64,000 bases of DNA, taken from assembly GCA_037974335.1 (NCBI GenBank), contig CM075724.1:62956470-63020469 (forward strand), given 5' to 3'. The notes under the pieces were generated by a model. It saw only the letters and a program-made list of their open reading frames with translations, was not told where the DNA came from and made no database searches. Of the stretch, positions 1 to 12,800 are shown piece after piece; the first letter of the stretch is position 1; the number at the start of each line of letters is the position of its first letter. The stretch is from Prionace glauca (Eukaryota > Chordata > Chondrichthyes > Carcharhiniformes > Carcharhinidae). Made by a program: the position numbers and the translations under genes.

Positions 1-1147
1 CACATGTCTTTGAAGATGGCAGTACAAGTGGAGAAGGTTGTGGAGAAAACCTATGGTATGTTAGCCTTTATAGGAAGGGGTATAGAGTATAAGGGCTGGA
101 GTCTAATGTTGCAGTTGTATAGAATGTTGGTTAGGCCGCATTTAGAATACTGCGTCCAGTTCTGGTCACCTTACTACCGGAAGACGTGGAGACTATGGAG
201 AGAGATCAGAGGAGGTTTACCAGGATGTTGCCTGGTATGGAAGGACTGGGTTATGAGGAAAGATTGAGCGAATGGGGCTGTTTTCCCTTGAAAGATGTCG
301 ACTGAGGGGGGATCTAATAGAGGTATATAAAATTATGAGGGGGATAGACAGTGTAAACAGAGGTAAGCTGTTTCCTATGTTAGAGACACACAGGACGAGG
401 GGCACGGGCTTAAGGTGAGGGGGAGAGGTATAACACAGATATTAGAGGGAGGTTTTTCACACAGAGGGTAGTGGAGGTGTGGAATGCTCTGCCATGTAAG
501 GTGGTGGAGGAAGGCACGCAGGAGTTGTTTAAGAGTAACTTAGACAGGCACATGAATTGGTTGGAGATGGGAGGATATAGGAGATTGTTTTAAATAAGAT
601 TCATTAGCATTGGGACGTCCCTGGTAATGTAAAAGGATGTGGTATGATAATAATGTTTTTCTCTTTTAATTCACAGGTTTTAAGTCGGTCCGCCTTGTTG
701 TCCAACGAGAGGCATACACGCAATGGGTCGTACTTGGGCTGCTCTTGAATGTTCGGGAGTAGCCTAGTTCTTCATGTCATTAGTGTGTGCTTAAACTGGA
801 CCAGATGCTGGGCAACACGACAGCTCATTGACGATCACTGTTTGCTGTGCAGACGCATGGATTTTGGCCAGGGTCTGGGGGAGTTTCCCTGGACATTTTC
901 CCCGTGCTTGCGTGGGTTTTCTCCGGGTGCTCTGGTTTTCTCCCATACCCCAAAGATGTGCTGTTAGCTGATTGGATAAATTGTCCCTAAATTAGTTTCC
1001 CTCAATGTGCAATGCCTTAAACAATAGATAAGGGTCATGGGTGGAGGGGAGGGGGGGGGGGGGGACACTGGTAATGTTAAAATGGCGGCGCGGCCTCGTT
1101 GGGCCGAAGGGCCTGTTTCCCGGGCTGTTTTTGTTCTTTGTTCTTTG
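1..1147 (+). mobile_element. CR1 LINE, 3' end with long tail (cut by window edge)
   Basis: Positions 4-590 encode the end of a CR1 reverse transcriptase (GMLAFIGRGIEYK, LVRPHLEYCVQFWSPYYRK), frameshifted after YYRK. The 3' region from about 670 reads ...gttgtccaacgagaggcat... and runs into a SINE-like stretch ending gggccgaagggcctgtttccc and (gttcttt)n. The same tail occurs at 29430, 33110 (minus) and 37125 (minus). A G-run lies at 1050-1062. Confidence 0.8.
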
Positions 1148-1499
1148 TAAAGGAATATAAACTGAAATGCGCGGTAAATAAAAATGGCAGATGGAATATA
1201 AGGTGAGGGAAAGCAAAGTTATCCAATTTGGAATTAAGAATATGAAAAGCAGAAAATGTTTTTAACAGCGAGACAATAATTAATGTATATATTCAAAGAG
1301 AGTTGGGTATCCTTGATCATGAATCTCAGAATCTTAAGATGCAAGTCCATAATTGCACGAAACCATGCTAGCCCTTTTGCAAATGGATTGAAGTACAACA
1401 ATAACAGTTTCCTCCTATTATAATTGCCCTTTTGACACAAATCTGCTATCCCTGAAAGACTGTGTGCAATTTCTAACTTCCTATCGATGCTTAGCTTAG

Positions 1500-2260
1500 A
1501 TGGGCTGGAACAGAGTTAATGAACTGATTCATGTGATGAGGGTGCTGTCCTACGAGAGAGAAAATAATAGACTAGGCCTATATTCTACCTAAATGAGAAG
1601 AGTAAGTGGATTGCATATTGCTATTTACAAATTATTAAGGAGATCACAGAGTGGACACATTTTTAACTACTTGAAAGATGCTTCCCATTACTGCAGAATA
1701 CAAAACTAAGAGTTATAGACTCAGGATAAATGGCCAGTCATTTAGGACTGAGTTGACAAGAAGTATCATGACTCCAAGTTTGCGTTAATTTATGCCTCAA
1801 GAATAGCGAACCATTTTCTGTACAAGCGCAGTATCAGTCTAAATGTGTGCTGTTATTTTAAATGAACAAGTTTGCTTACCAAAGGCTAAACATACTGTGC
1901 AGTTCTTAATGAAGAGCAAGTTCTTGAATTCACTTTTATGTATCAACAATTGACGCTGGGCAACATGTTTTTGGCGAGTCAGTGAATGATGAATGTATAG
2001 AATCAGGCTATTTCAGTAAACGAATTTCCCAAATCCTTTGATCTCAGAAGCTGTGAATAATTGATTGATTTTTTTTGTTAAACACCCAGAAATATTTTCT
2101 GAACCATGTGCTTCAGAAGAAATCTCTTACCACATGATGTGTCAGAACAATGTGCCTGGGATTATGGGAATTTATTCCCTTAGAGTATTGCGAATCTTTG
2201 GAATATTCAACCCCCGAGAGCAGTGGAGGCTAAGTCATTAAATTACTGAATTGGACAAAT
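1500..2260 (+). mobile_element. Old CR1 LINE remnant
   Basis: Degenerate words of the CR1 RT C-terminus are visible: SYERENNRLGLYST near 1550, a YKLLRR stretch near 1625, and a broken WN-LP-E block near 2190-2230. Many stops and indels; far older than the other copies. Confidence 0.5.
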
Positions 2261-3164
2261 TTCGACCTATCGGGGAGACAATGGTCGTGGAACAATGTTA
2301 AGAACGTGGAGTTGAGGGCAAGGTCCATGGCCTTATTGCATGAAGCAGCAACAGAATTGCACATAGCTACAGTGTATAACCTGATGTATTGGCACTTCAG
2401 ACCACTGAATAATTCCCTGGATGCTAATCAACGGTGAGTGAAGGCAATTGAAGTAACTCTTGTTACAAACCCCAGTTTTTAAAATCAAAACTTCAATGGT
2501 TCTTGCCTGCGTGGTTGCAACACGTAACTCAGTCAAACACAATTGAACAAAATGGATAACACAATAAAAGTGAAATCTCAAAATTGCTGTGAGGCCAAAC
2601 ATGTCTCCTTCGCACTGCCGATATTACTTTCAATTCTGCTGCCATTTATTGTCTGGAAAGATGATTCGGAGTTTTTAAAAAATCGGCACATTACAGAAGC
2701 AAATTACGGAATTTACATTAATTTTATGATTCTTTAATAGGTTGTACACTTGAGTTATTCCCGTCAGGAAAAATAATGAATTTCAGCCATGTTGACCCCC
2801 ACAATCGAAAGCCTACCGTCACAAAAGCAGCATTTCGAGTCCAAAGACGTCCAAGACCAGATGTGCAGGTTGATGATAACATAAAAGAAGCACCTTGGGA
2901 AAGCAGGGTGAGCACAGAAAATATCAAAGCCAGTATCAAATATCAGACAACGAAAAGCAATACATTTAAATATGCTACTATCTTTAAAAGATTAAAATTA
3001 TTTCGACATAAAACTTTACTGTCTGGCAGACCCTCATCAAGTACCCACAGGAAAGTGTATTTTGCCAACAACGATTATAATTGCAGTAAATGTTGCCATT
3101 CTGTGATCATTTAAGATCACACAACATCTGAATTAATTCCTTCTGGTCCATAGGGACTTGGAAA
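2261..3164. other. Unassigned AT-rich stretch
   Basis: Reading frames of up to 112 codons (2776-3114) occur but show no domain, good splice context or relative elsewhere in the window. Nothing I can name. Confidence 0.4.
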
Positions 3165-3460
3165 GATAGGGACGTAAGAAATAAGAGCATGAATAGGCCA
3201 TACGGTCCTTCAATGCTTCTCTTGCATATAATTACATCTTTGTTCATCGGCTACTTCAACGTCTTTTTCCAGCAATAACCCCACATCCCTAGATAGCTTT
3301 AACAAGTAGAAATCCATCGATGCCTGTTTTGAACATTCTCAATGACTGCGCATCAATTGCTCTCTGCGAGAAAGAATTCTTAAGATTTACCACCATCTGT
3401 GTGAAGAAATTCTTGCTCACCTCATTCTACAATGACTCCCTATTCTGAGTCTACTTTATT
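3165..3460 (-). mobile_element. CR1 LINE 3' end, diverged subfamily
   Basis: Plus strand shows the antisense CR1 tail: acgtaagaaataagagcatg..ggccatacggtcct, then ctgtgtgaagaaattcttgctcacctc, the reverse of the FFTQ-V block. Diverged and 5' truncated. Confidence 0.7.
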
Positions 3461-4404
3461 TTACTGTTAATATTGTTAGTGATAGTGCTTCAATTAAAAA
3501 AAAATGTGCATTTGCGTTGAAACCATTTTTTATTTCATAGTGCATACAACATATTTGAGAATGACGGGAGCAGCCTGCGACGCAGCGAATCTGGAGCAAT
3601 TAAACAAATATTGTATGCACTTTATTACTGTCACCTTAAATATTAGTTTCTACGCAATTTTATTCTTTCAGTAAAGCTTCGCCCTCCCTCAAGTTGTTTA
3701 GGTACTGCTCTGGTTAAACCATTACAATTACTAATTATTAGCTAAATCTACTGGATTGGTACAGGGAAAGATTTGTTCCGTTGATCTTTATTACTCTTTC
3801 TCAACACTCTTTACTCCAAGGTTGAGCGTCCACGTTAAGCTCATCTCCATCTCGTGACAGCTCATATGCCATCTTGTATCATTTGCTTTGTGGCACCTCG
3901 GTCTCGGGCCTTCACTGCAGGTGTCTCAGTGGAACGCACTGACTTAAACAATTTCATGTCAAATTTGTGCAATCTTAAAATGGAATAACTGTTGAAAAAT
4001 GAAGGAAGAATTTTCATATTTAGCCCAACTTGCGGAAAACTTTGTACAAATTCTGACACAATCAACTAATTAAAAAGCCATATATCACTTACATATTGAA
4101 CTGAACTCAATGATGAGAAGTATCCCAGATCTTCACTGTATTTTGGTGCAAGGGATGAATTCCAAATGGGTTTACAATTTGCAAGTACATCTGCAAAGTG
4201 AACAAAAACTAGACATTAGAAAATAAGCTCTGCGTAAAATTGCAAATTACAACAAAATATTTCAACAATGCAAATTTATAGAGCAATGTGCCGGCTAGAA
4301 ACTCATTACTGAAAAACAAACAGCATCATATTTCATTACTTTTGTTAGACGAGGATTTCTGTTATTTTGATTTGAATGTAGCAACATTAGGAAGAGAATT
4401 TGAT

Positions 4405-5060
4405 TTTTGACTTGATTTGAATTATTATTGTCACATGTATTAGTATACAGTATAAACTATTATTAATTGCCATTATATAGACAAAACATATCGTACATAT
4501 CGATGGAAAGTGCAGCATATATTGTTGCAGTCAGACCTACGGTGTAAAGAATTATCAACTCAATGCGAGGCAAATCCATTCAAAAGTCTGATGGCAGGAG
4601 GGAAGAAGCTGCTTTTGAATCGGTTGGTACCCGATTTCAGACTTTTGTATCTTTTCTCGATGGAAGATGGTGGAAGACAGTCCAGTCTGTCCGGGGTGCG
4701 TGGGGTTCTTGATTCTGCCGGCTGCTTTTCCGAGGCAACGGGAAGCGTTGACAAACGATGGTCAGAAGGCAAGAATCCTGCAGCGAATAACTCGCCTACC
4801 GATAATCCAAAGCGTGTTCATCATCACAAGGTACAAGTCAGGAATGTGATGCAATAATCACCACTTGCCTAATGTGTGCATCATGTCAATGGATAGGAGG
4901 CTGGTTTGAGCGATGGACTGGGCTTCATTCACGATCCTTTGTAGTTTGTTGTAGTCTTGGACAGGGCAGGAGCCATACCAAGTGGTGATACAACCAAAAA
5001 GAATGCTATGTATGGTGCATCTGTAGAAGTTGGTGGGAGTTGTAGCGAATATGCCAACTT
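4405..5060 (-). mobile_element. Rex1/L2-like LINE 3' end
   Basis: Minus frames read FYRCTIHSILFGCITTWYGS and QRIVNEAQSIAQTSL, then KRYKSLKSGTNRFKSSFFPP and AIRLLN, the C-terminus of Rex1/L2-type reverse transcriptases. The plus strand begins with the family's 3' end (gaattattattgtcacatgtattag). Frames are interrupted. A second copy is at 38560-39790. Confidence 0.65.
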
Positions 5061-5219
5061 GTACAATAAACAATTGCATTCATCTCATAGAGCCTGTTTC
5101 AGTGATAGCGCGATGTTTTCCAAGGTGATTAAAACCACTGCGCTGGGGAAATTAAATATTAAATTATGTTTACCGTCCTTTCTGCTTACATTTCTTATCA
5201 GGAAGATTCCGCTGCTTTT

Positions 5220-5778
5220 ACTGTGTGCAGTTTTGGGCGCCGCACCTGCGCAAAGATATTTTGGCCTTGGAGGGAGTGCAGAGGAGGTTTACTAGGCTGA
5301 TACCGGAGTTGAGGGGGTTGAGCTATGAGGAGAGGCTGAATGAACTAGGCTTGTACTCGTTGGAGTTTAGAAGAATGAGGGGAGATCTCATTGAGACGTA
5401 TAAGATGATGAATGAGATGGATAGGATAGAGGTGGAGAGACTCTTCCCGCTCAAAAAAGACAGTAGGACTAGGGGGCACAGCCTCAAGATAAAGGGGAGG
5501 CGTTTTAGAACGGAATTGAGGAGGAACTTCTTCACTCAAAAGGTGGTGAATCTCTGGAATTCTCTACCCGTTGAAGTGGTGGAGGCTGCCTCGCTAAATA
5601 TTTTCAAGAAGCGGGTTGATGGGTTTTTGATAAGAGAGGGGATTAAGGGTTATGGGGAGAGGGCCGGAATATGGAACTGAGCCACGATAGATCAACCATG
5701 ATCTTATTGAATGGCGGGGCAGGCTCGAAGGGCCAGATGGCCTACTCCTGCTCCTATTTCTTATGTTCTTATGTTCAA
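5220..5778 (+). mobile_element. CR1 LINE 3' fragment (young subfamily)
   Basis: An uninterrupted frame 5225-5680 encodes the RT C-terminus (LALEGVQRRFTRLIPELRGL, FFTQKVVNLWNSLPVEVVEA). The standard tail ggcaggctcgaagggccagatggcctactcctgctcctatttcttatgttcttatgtt follows. Heavily 5' truncated. Confidence 0.88.
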
Positions 5779-6703
5779 GTGTTAATATTAAGTAATTTGG
5801 CAACATTCACTGCAAACATATGCCATGTATCATAAACCATGACCATGGATAAATGTGCCGTACGTCAAAGCACCCTGCATTGGTACGAGGAGGAAGCATG
5901 ATCGTAAGAGAAAACATACTTATGGTCTCGCCTCTCCGACTGTGCAACAGATAAGGCTCAAAATTATTGTTTTCTGAACAAAGAGTAGCTCTAAATGCAG
6001 GTGGCTATCGTTTGTTTTTACCGCCAGACTCATAGTAATCCCATTGCATTGTTAATAGAAGCCCAGTTGTGAAACAAATAAATACATTTTAAAAACTCCA
6101 TCCAACGAATGCTAGACGGCATCACAGGAGGCAAATCTAATAAACTGAAATCAATTTAAAACTTAAAATGGCATTAACAAGAAACACTATTTACTAACAA
6201 ATTGCTTTGTGGATGTGATGAATATGAAAACTGGCGTAAACCCACCCATGACGCTTTGGGTTGCAGTAAAAGTCCACTATTGTTGTCGTCGACGCATTGG
6301 AATGAGAAATGGGGAGATGATCAGGATTATTAATCAGAATTGTTATTCCAGTGTTGTCTCTGCACGTTGATTGAGGTCTCGATCACACCCGACCCTAAGT
6401 ACTCAGGACTAAAGGTTTGCACATTTTGAGCTCCGACAGGAAGTAGAATGTCTTTGATGAAGTGCGGCAGGGCCACTTGCACCCTGAATCATTATTTTAG
6501 GGGTTGAATGAAGCGTCGATATACTTGAGTTGACAAAGAAAATTATCGGAACGAAGTTTCCAGGAAGTATCTGAAAAACATTACTCTTCAAGAGACAGCT
6601 TTTCGGCTGGTATTAAGGTCAGCTTCCACTTCGCAGGCAGGCGCAGAGAAATGTAAACGTATCCAATACGCTGTTTTAGTCATGTGATCTCTCGTGTCGT
6701 GGT
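5779..6703. other. Unassigned sequence upstream of gene A
   Basis: No coding frame, repeat or RNA that I can support. Contains the presumed upstream region of gene A. Confidence 0.4.
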
Positions 6704-6722
6704 CACGTGTTTCATATATTTA
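6704..6722 (+). promoter_or_regulatory. Possible gene A core promoter (E-box and TATA-like)
   Basis: A CACGTG palindrome (6704-6709) sits next to TATATTTA (6715-6722), about 90 bp before the leader ATG. Position is plausible for a TATA promoter; nothing else supports it. Confidence 0.25.
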
Positions 6723-6806
6723 ACCATAAAATCTATTTGTTACGCAAGCTAATGTGGATATCTTTCTCATTGGCAGCAAAGAGACAAGTAACGCACTATT
6801 TGCAAT

Positions 6807-6861
6807 ATGTCGATACAAGTTACAGTTCACTACATGGCTCTTCTGGGCGTGTTTTGGTCAG
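6807..6861 (+). CDS. Gene A exon 1, leader peptide
   Basis: Begins ATG at 6807 and ends TCA-G before gtacat, leaving phase 1. It encodes 18 residues plus one base, exactly the size of the gene B leader. A second in-frame ATG at 6834 would give a 9-residue leader; the upstream one is preferred because its length matches the paralogue. The leader (MSIQVTVHYMALLGVFWS) is only moderately hydrophobic. Confidence 0.65.
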
Positions 6862-9800
6862 GTACATTTAGGTATTAGATGCTGCCGGTTTCACAATAAC
6901 AAATCCTAATTTACAAGACTCTAAAGCTGTTACCCACTGTAAAATTGGATGTTGTGCTTCTCTAATTCGATTGCTTGTTTTTGTAATTTATTTCTCTCAG
7001 TTATTATTCTTTATCTGTTATATCACCACCATTGTTCCTTTCCTGACAGCCGCCGGAGTAACTTGGAACAATGTGGGTCAGTTTCCTAAGTACTTGAAGG
7101 TGACCAGAGGTGCGAACGTTGCCATGTTCTGCACATTTCCCATAGTCCAAGATGTGCCCGATGTTCGTTGGTGGAGACGTGGAGAGCAATCCTTTCTCGA
7201 ACCAGACAGCAGGAAGCGATTTGATGCGAACAAGGGAAGAAGCTCGCTTGAATTGCTGAATGTGACTTTTGCAGATTCCGGAGTGTATTATTGTAAAGTA
7301 AAATATCCAGAAAAAGCTAATGAAACTGGAAGTGGTACTCAGCTCACTGTGTACGGTAAGTGTGATTGTAAACGGGAGGATTTCAGTTCAGCGCCATATA
7401 TGCAATTTCATCTTTTTTATCACTGGAAGAAAAGCAATTGCGAATTTATTTTACAGAACGCTGGATTGCCCTCCATTGACTTCGATGCACAGTGGATATA
7501 TTAGTTCAAATAAAAGCAAATTCTTGCACATGCTGGAAGCTGAAGCAAAAACAGAAAATGCAGGAGAACCTCGGCAGGTCTGATAGCCTGCGTAGATTGA
7601 GAACAGAACTAAAGTTTTAAATCTGGATGGCCTGCTCTGATGAACGGTCATCAAGTCTCGAAACGTTAGCTTTGTTCTCGCTCCACAGACGAATTCGAAG
7701 CTGTTAAGATTTTCCAACAATTTCTGTTTTTGTTATTTGAGATTCGAAACTGTGCAATGGAAAAACGCGAAATAGGCAACATTTTAGAAAAGGACAGCAG
7801 ACCAAGGAGCCTATGTGGGTAGTTAAATCGCTTTCATTGTCGATTATGAAAATCGATCTGAAATGTTAGCTCAGTTTCTCTATACAGACGTTCCCCTGCC
7901 TGCTGAACATCCTCCGTATTTTCAGTTTGTATTTGAGATTTCCCGCCTATGCAGTATTTTTTGTTGATGGTTGAATGGATGTCAGTGTCTGGTTCCTTCG
8001 TGTCCCACAATTCAATAACTGAATCAACTTTAACACCTCACAGGTCAAATCTTTTTCAAATTTTGAATATTAGTTTATTAATCTAAACAAGGAAGGAATA
8101 TTCGCTGTGTGCTCGGTGACACCCGCTCTTTTGACTGCGAGGAGTAACAAATCAAAATCAGCCCAAAATGGAGGTAATTGCAAACGGAAAGAAGTTTTCG
8201 GTGAAAGTCAGTCCATTCATCCACTCATTCATTTTGTTGCAGATAGCCGTTTCCAAATCGGTTCTGTGCCGAGTTTGTTGAGCTAAATCAGGAGGCTAAA
8301 ATCAGTTGGGATTCTTACTCCCATCTCTCCCGTTTTAAGTTAAACAGTTTGGTAATATTTAGAAGGGACTAGACTGTAACTAAATTCCACCCAAACGTCA
8401 GAAGCATTGCGTTATTTTGCCAATCACTTTCAATCGGTCTTCTGGTTATCGACTCTTGTGTCATTGAGACTACTTTCTCCTTATTGACTTTGTGAAAACT
8501 GATCAGAACTTTCAAAGTCGCTATCCAGCCTCCTGTAAACATTATCACGTTTGAATAGAACAACCTTAGCTTATTCAGTCTCTGGATATAATCCAAGTCC
8601 TTTCACCCTGGTAAAGATCCAACATTCTCAGTGCCTTCATAATAAACTCAGGTGAAAACTCTCTTAGCACAATGACGATTTTTCCTGAAACCAAACCCTT
8701 CTTTTCCGCTAACTGCTCGAAATTGCCGATGTAACACTTTCTATACCCCTGTTCCCGAAATTTGTGATGGACAGGGTTTTGCTATGTTTCGGTGTCAACC
8801 CTATGTCCGCAGATTATACTTGGTGCATGGGTCCATTTATACGTTTCACATTCCAAACTTTTCACAAACCAGATTCTAGAACCCAGTGAAAGGAAGGATC
8901 CTGCCCTCAATGCTGGAGTCCACTCCAGATTCTACACTATGCAGGACAGTAAAGGTGCCCGATGCTTTTGTTTGAACCTCTTGGGTACGCCACCTAAATT
9001 TCCGGTGATATTGTCATTACAGATAAAGCGGAGGCTGGATATCACCGAACATTCATGTAATCATCTGAGATCCCTTTTAGTAATTCATGATTCCCATGTA
9101 CACGTGCCATGCCCAGACGAAAGTTAGGGTAGGAGATCTAATGAACACTGGCTTCTTTCTCCCCAGCAGGTTAAAACAAGCCCATGTGAAAAGAATTGAG
9201 GAATTCTGAGTCTTTGCTGGAATAACAGCCAACGTAATATTTAATGTTAATGATACCTGTAAATTATTAATTTTCCACTACTACAATGTCGCAAAAGTAG
9301 ACCCTTAAGTAAAAAATACATCAAATAGATTCATTATAATAAATAAATCTATGTAAACCTAACAAGGAACTTTACAAGGTGAGACTGGGAATGGGCAGAC
9401 TGATAGAGGGCTTCGCATCAGAAAGTGATAGATTTAGACTGCTCGAAGGAAGATATTCTCCAGACAAAATGCGTTCAGCTGACCGAATGACGCTACACGA
9501 ATGCCTGGAACTAACGGCTCCAAAAGCAAAATACTGCGGATGCTGAAAATCTGAAATGAAAACTTAGTGAGACCTGCTGTGTTAACCCAACATTTTTTGT
9601 TTTTATCCCTGGAATTAACCCTTGGGTTGTTTTTCCTATTCAGTTTCAGTCATCCGTATGGGTATGATGATCTGTATAGATAGATATAATTATCAAAATT
9701 AAATCTTTCCTGGTTTACAAAATACTCTAACCTTCGTTCACGCCTCGAGAAATAACCTTTAATGAATGATGCAATATTTAAAACCTTCAGCATAGACAAT

Positions 9801-12800
9801 GAACTGTTATATAATCAACAGTACCATGTCTGGAGTCGATTTAGATATCGGAGATATTTTGATTTCACGCACATTATGATTTTACACCTTAACCGAAAAA
9901 TTAAACTAGCTAAATATTCGAAGTGGGCCATTTTCAAATCATCACACTTTATTACGTCAATGATTCTTGCAGGAAAAAGATACCTTAGTAGAACCCTATG
10001 TTCGTGCAGAGTGCGCCCTTTCTGATATATTCAGGCCGAAACTTCACTGCTGCCACACGTAATTCCGCGCCACGAATTGCTGCTTTATTTCCGAGCTGTG
10101 ATACTTTCTTCGCTGGTTGTTATCAAGTCTGCAAGATTGGCTATCTTTGTGTATCGCTTGCTAAACATCTGGCATTTTTGCTGAGCGTCAGATAATAGTC
10201 TTTGCAATAAATGCACGTCAGAAGTTTCAAAAGTACGATAATTGTTATCACAGTACGTGTGTAAGAGCGTATGGAGGTTAAGCCACTGAGAATATTCTCC
10301 TTTTAATTCAATTCTTTTTCACCCTGTTAAAAGTTCCTCCAACACCACTGAAGATCGTTCCGATTGATAAGAATTCAGCGACTTCTCTAAGATTCGAGTG
10401 CAAAACGGCTGCATTTTACCCGGAGGATTTAAAAATCTCCTGGCAAAGAGATGGTGTGGAAATTCTGGCCGGAATAGAAACTGTGAGAAACGAGACAGTG
10501 GATGGTCTTTTTGAGGTCTCCAGTTATTTGGAAGAAGCACAGCCTCTCCAGAACAGAATCGTTTATACATGTCTGGCATCTCATATCTCCCTTAAGGTTC
10601 CCGCCAGTGTTAGCTACATTGTCAATCAAGGTAAGATTTGAAACATTTACTGTAGCGATTGGGGGAAAGTGCTCCAAATTGTAGTTATTCATTAGATATG
10701 GAGGAGCAATTGTTTAAACTTGAATATTCGAGGTGAGTGTGGACTTAATCGCGATGTCACATCAATGAAAATGAATTAAAATAATCAAGATAGTCATTAA
10801 GAACATAAGAACATAAGAAATAGGAGCAGGAGTAGGCCATCTAGCCCTTCGAGCCTGCCCCGCCATTCAATAAGATCATGGCTGATCTGTCGTGGCTCAG
10901 TTCCACATTCCCACCCTCTCCCCATAACCCTTAATCCCCTCGCTTATCAAAAACTCATCAACCTGCGTCTTAAAAATATTTAGCGAGGCAGCCTCCACCA
11001 CTTCAATAGGCAGAGAATTCCAGAGATTCACCACCCTTTGAGTGAAGAAGTTCCTCCTCAACTCTGTTCTAAACCGCCCCCCCCCCTTTATCTTGAGACT
11101 GTGCCCCCTAGTCCTACTGTCCTTTCTGAGCGGGAAGAGTCTCTCCACCTCTATCCTATCCGTCCCATTCATCATCTTACATGTCTCAATGAGATCTCCC
11201 CTCATTCTTCTAATCTCTAACGAGTACAAGCCTAGTTTATTCAGCCTCTTCTCATAGCTCAACCCCCTCAACTCTGGTATCAGCCTAGTAAACCTCCTCT
11301 GCACTCCCTCCAAGGCCAAAATATCCTTGCATAAGTGCGGCGACCAAAACTGCACACAGTACTCCAGCTGCGGCCTCACCAATGCCCTATACAGCTGCAG
11401 CAAGACCTCCCTACTTTTATATTCAATCCCCCTCGCTATGAAGGCCAGCATCTCATTCGCCTTCCTGACCACCTGCTGCACCTGCAGGCTGGGTTTTTGT
11501 GACTCATGCACAAGGACCCCGGGGTCCCTCTGCACCGTCGCCTGCTGCAGTTTTTCGCCACGTAAGTAATAGTCCTTCCTACCATTATTCCCACACCGAG
11601 GGATAATTTAGCATAGTCAATGCACCTAACCAGCACATCTTTCAGACTCTGGGAGGAAACCGGAATACCCGGACGTAGACACGGGAACATAAGAACATAA
11701 GAAATAGGAGCAGGAGTAGGCCATCTGGCCCTTCGAGCCTGCCCCATCATTCAATAAGATCATGGCTGATCTGTCGTGACTCAGCTCCACCTTCCCGCCC
11801 TCTCCCCATAACCCTTAATCCCTTCTCTTATCAAAAACCCATCAACCCGTTTCTTAAAAATATTTAGCGAGGCAGCCTCCACCACTTCAACGGGCAGAGA
11901 ATTCCAGAGATTCACCACCCTTTGAGTGAAGAAGTTCCTCCTCAACTCTGTTCTAAACCGCCCCCCCTTTATCTTGAGGCTGTGCCCCCTAGTCCTACTG
12001 TCTTTTTTGAGCGGGAAGAGTCTCTCCACCTCTATCCTATCCATCCCATTCATCATCTTATACGTCTCAATGAGATCTCCCCTCATTCTTCTAAACTCTA
12101 ACGAGTACAAGCCTAGTTTATTCAGCCTCTCCTCATAGCTCAATTCCCTCAACTCCGGTATCAGCCGAGTAAACCTCCTCTGCACTCCCTCCAGGGCCAA
12201 AATATCCTTGCGCAGGTGCGGCGCCCAAAACTGCACACAGTACTCCAGCTGCGGCCTCACCAATGCCCTATACAGTTGCAGCAAGACCTCCCTACTTTTA
12301 TATTCAATCCCCCTCGCTATGAAGGCCAGCATCCCATTCGCCTTCCTGACCACCTGCTGCACCTGCAAGCTGGGTTTTTGCGACTCATGCACAAGGACCC
12401 CGAGGTCCCTCTGCACCGTCGCCTGCTGCAGTTTTTCGCCCCGTAAGTAATAGTCCTTCCTACCATTCCTCCTACCAAAGTGTACCACCTCACACTTACC
12501 AACATTAAATTCCATTTGCCATTTCCTGGCCCATTCGCCCAGCCTATCTAGATCCTTCTGCAGACTCTCCACACCCTCCGCACAATTTGCCTTTCCCCCA
12601 ATCTTGGTGTCATCAGCAAATTTCGACACCCTGCACTCGGTTCCCTCCTCCAGATCATCTATATAAATGGTAAATAGCTGAGGCCCCAGCACCGACCCCT
12701 GGGGCACCCCACTAGTCACCAACCGCCAATCCGAATAGCATCCATTGACCCCCACTCTCTGCCTCCTATTTGACAACCAATCCTCTATCCACGCTAACAC

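Noticed and set aside
6971-7049. In-frame extension of the V-domain reading frame upstream to an ATG-like start
   Set aside because: It is intron: a T-rich tract and cag precede 7050, and the leader is in a separate exon with matching phase.
11926-12138. Recurrent 70-codon frame beginning MKKFLLNSVLNRP, seen also near 11042, 63146, 46439 and 5535 (-)
   Set aside because: It is the antisense shadow of the CR1 reverse transcriptase C-terminus; recurrence follows from CR1 copies, not from a gene family.
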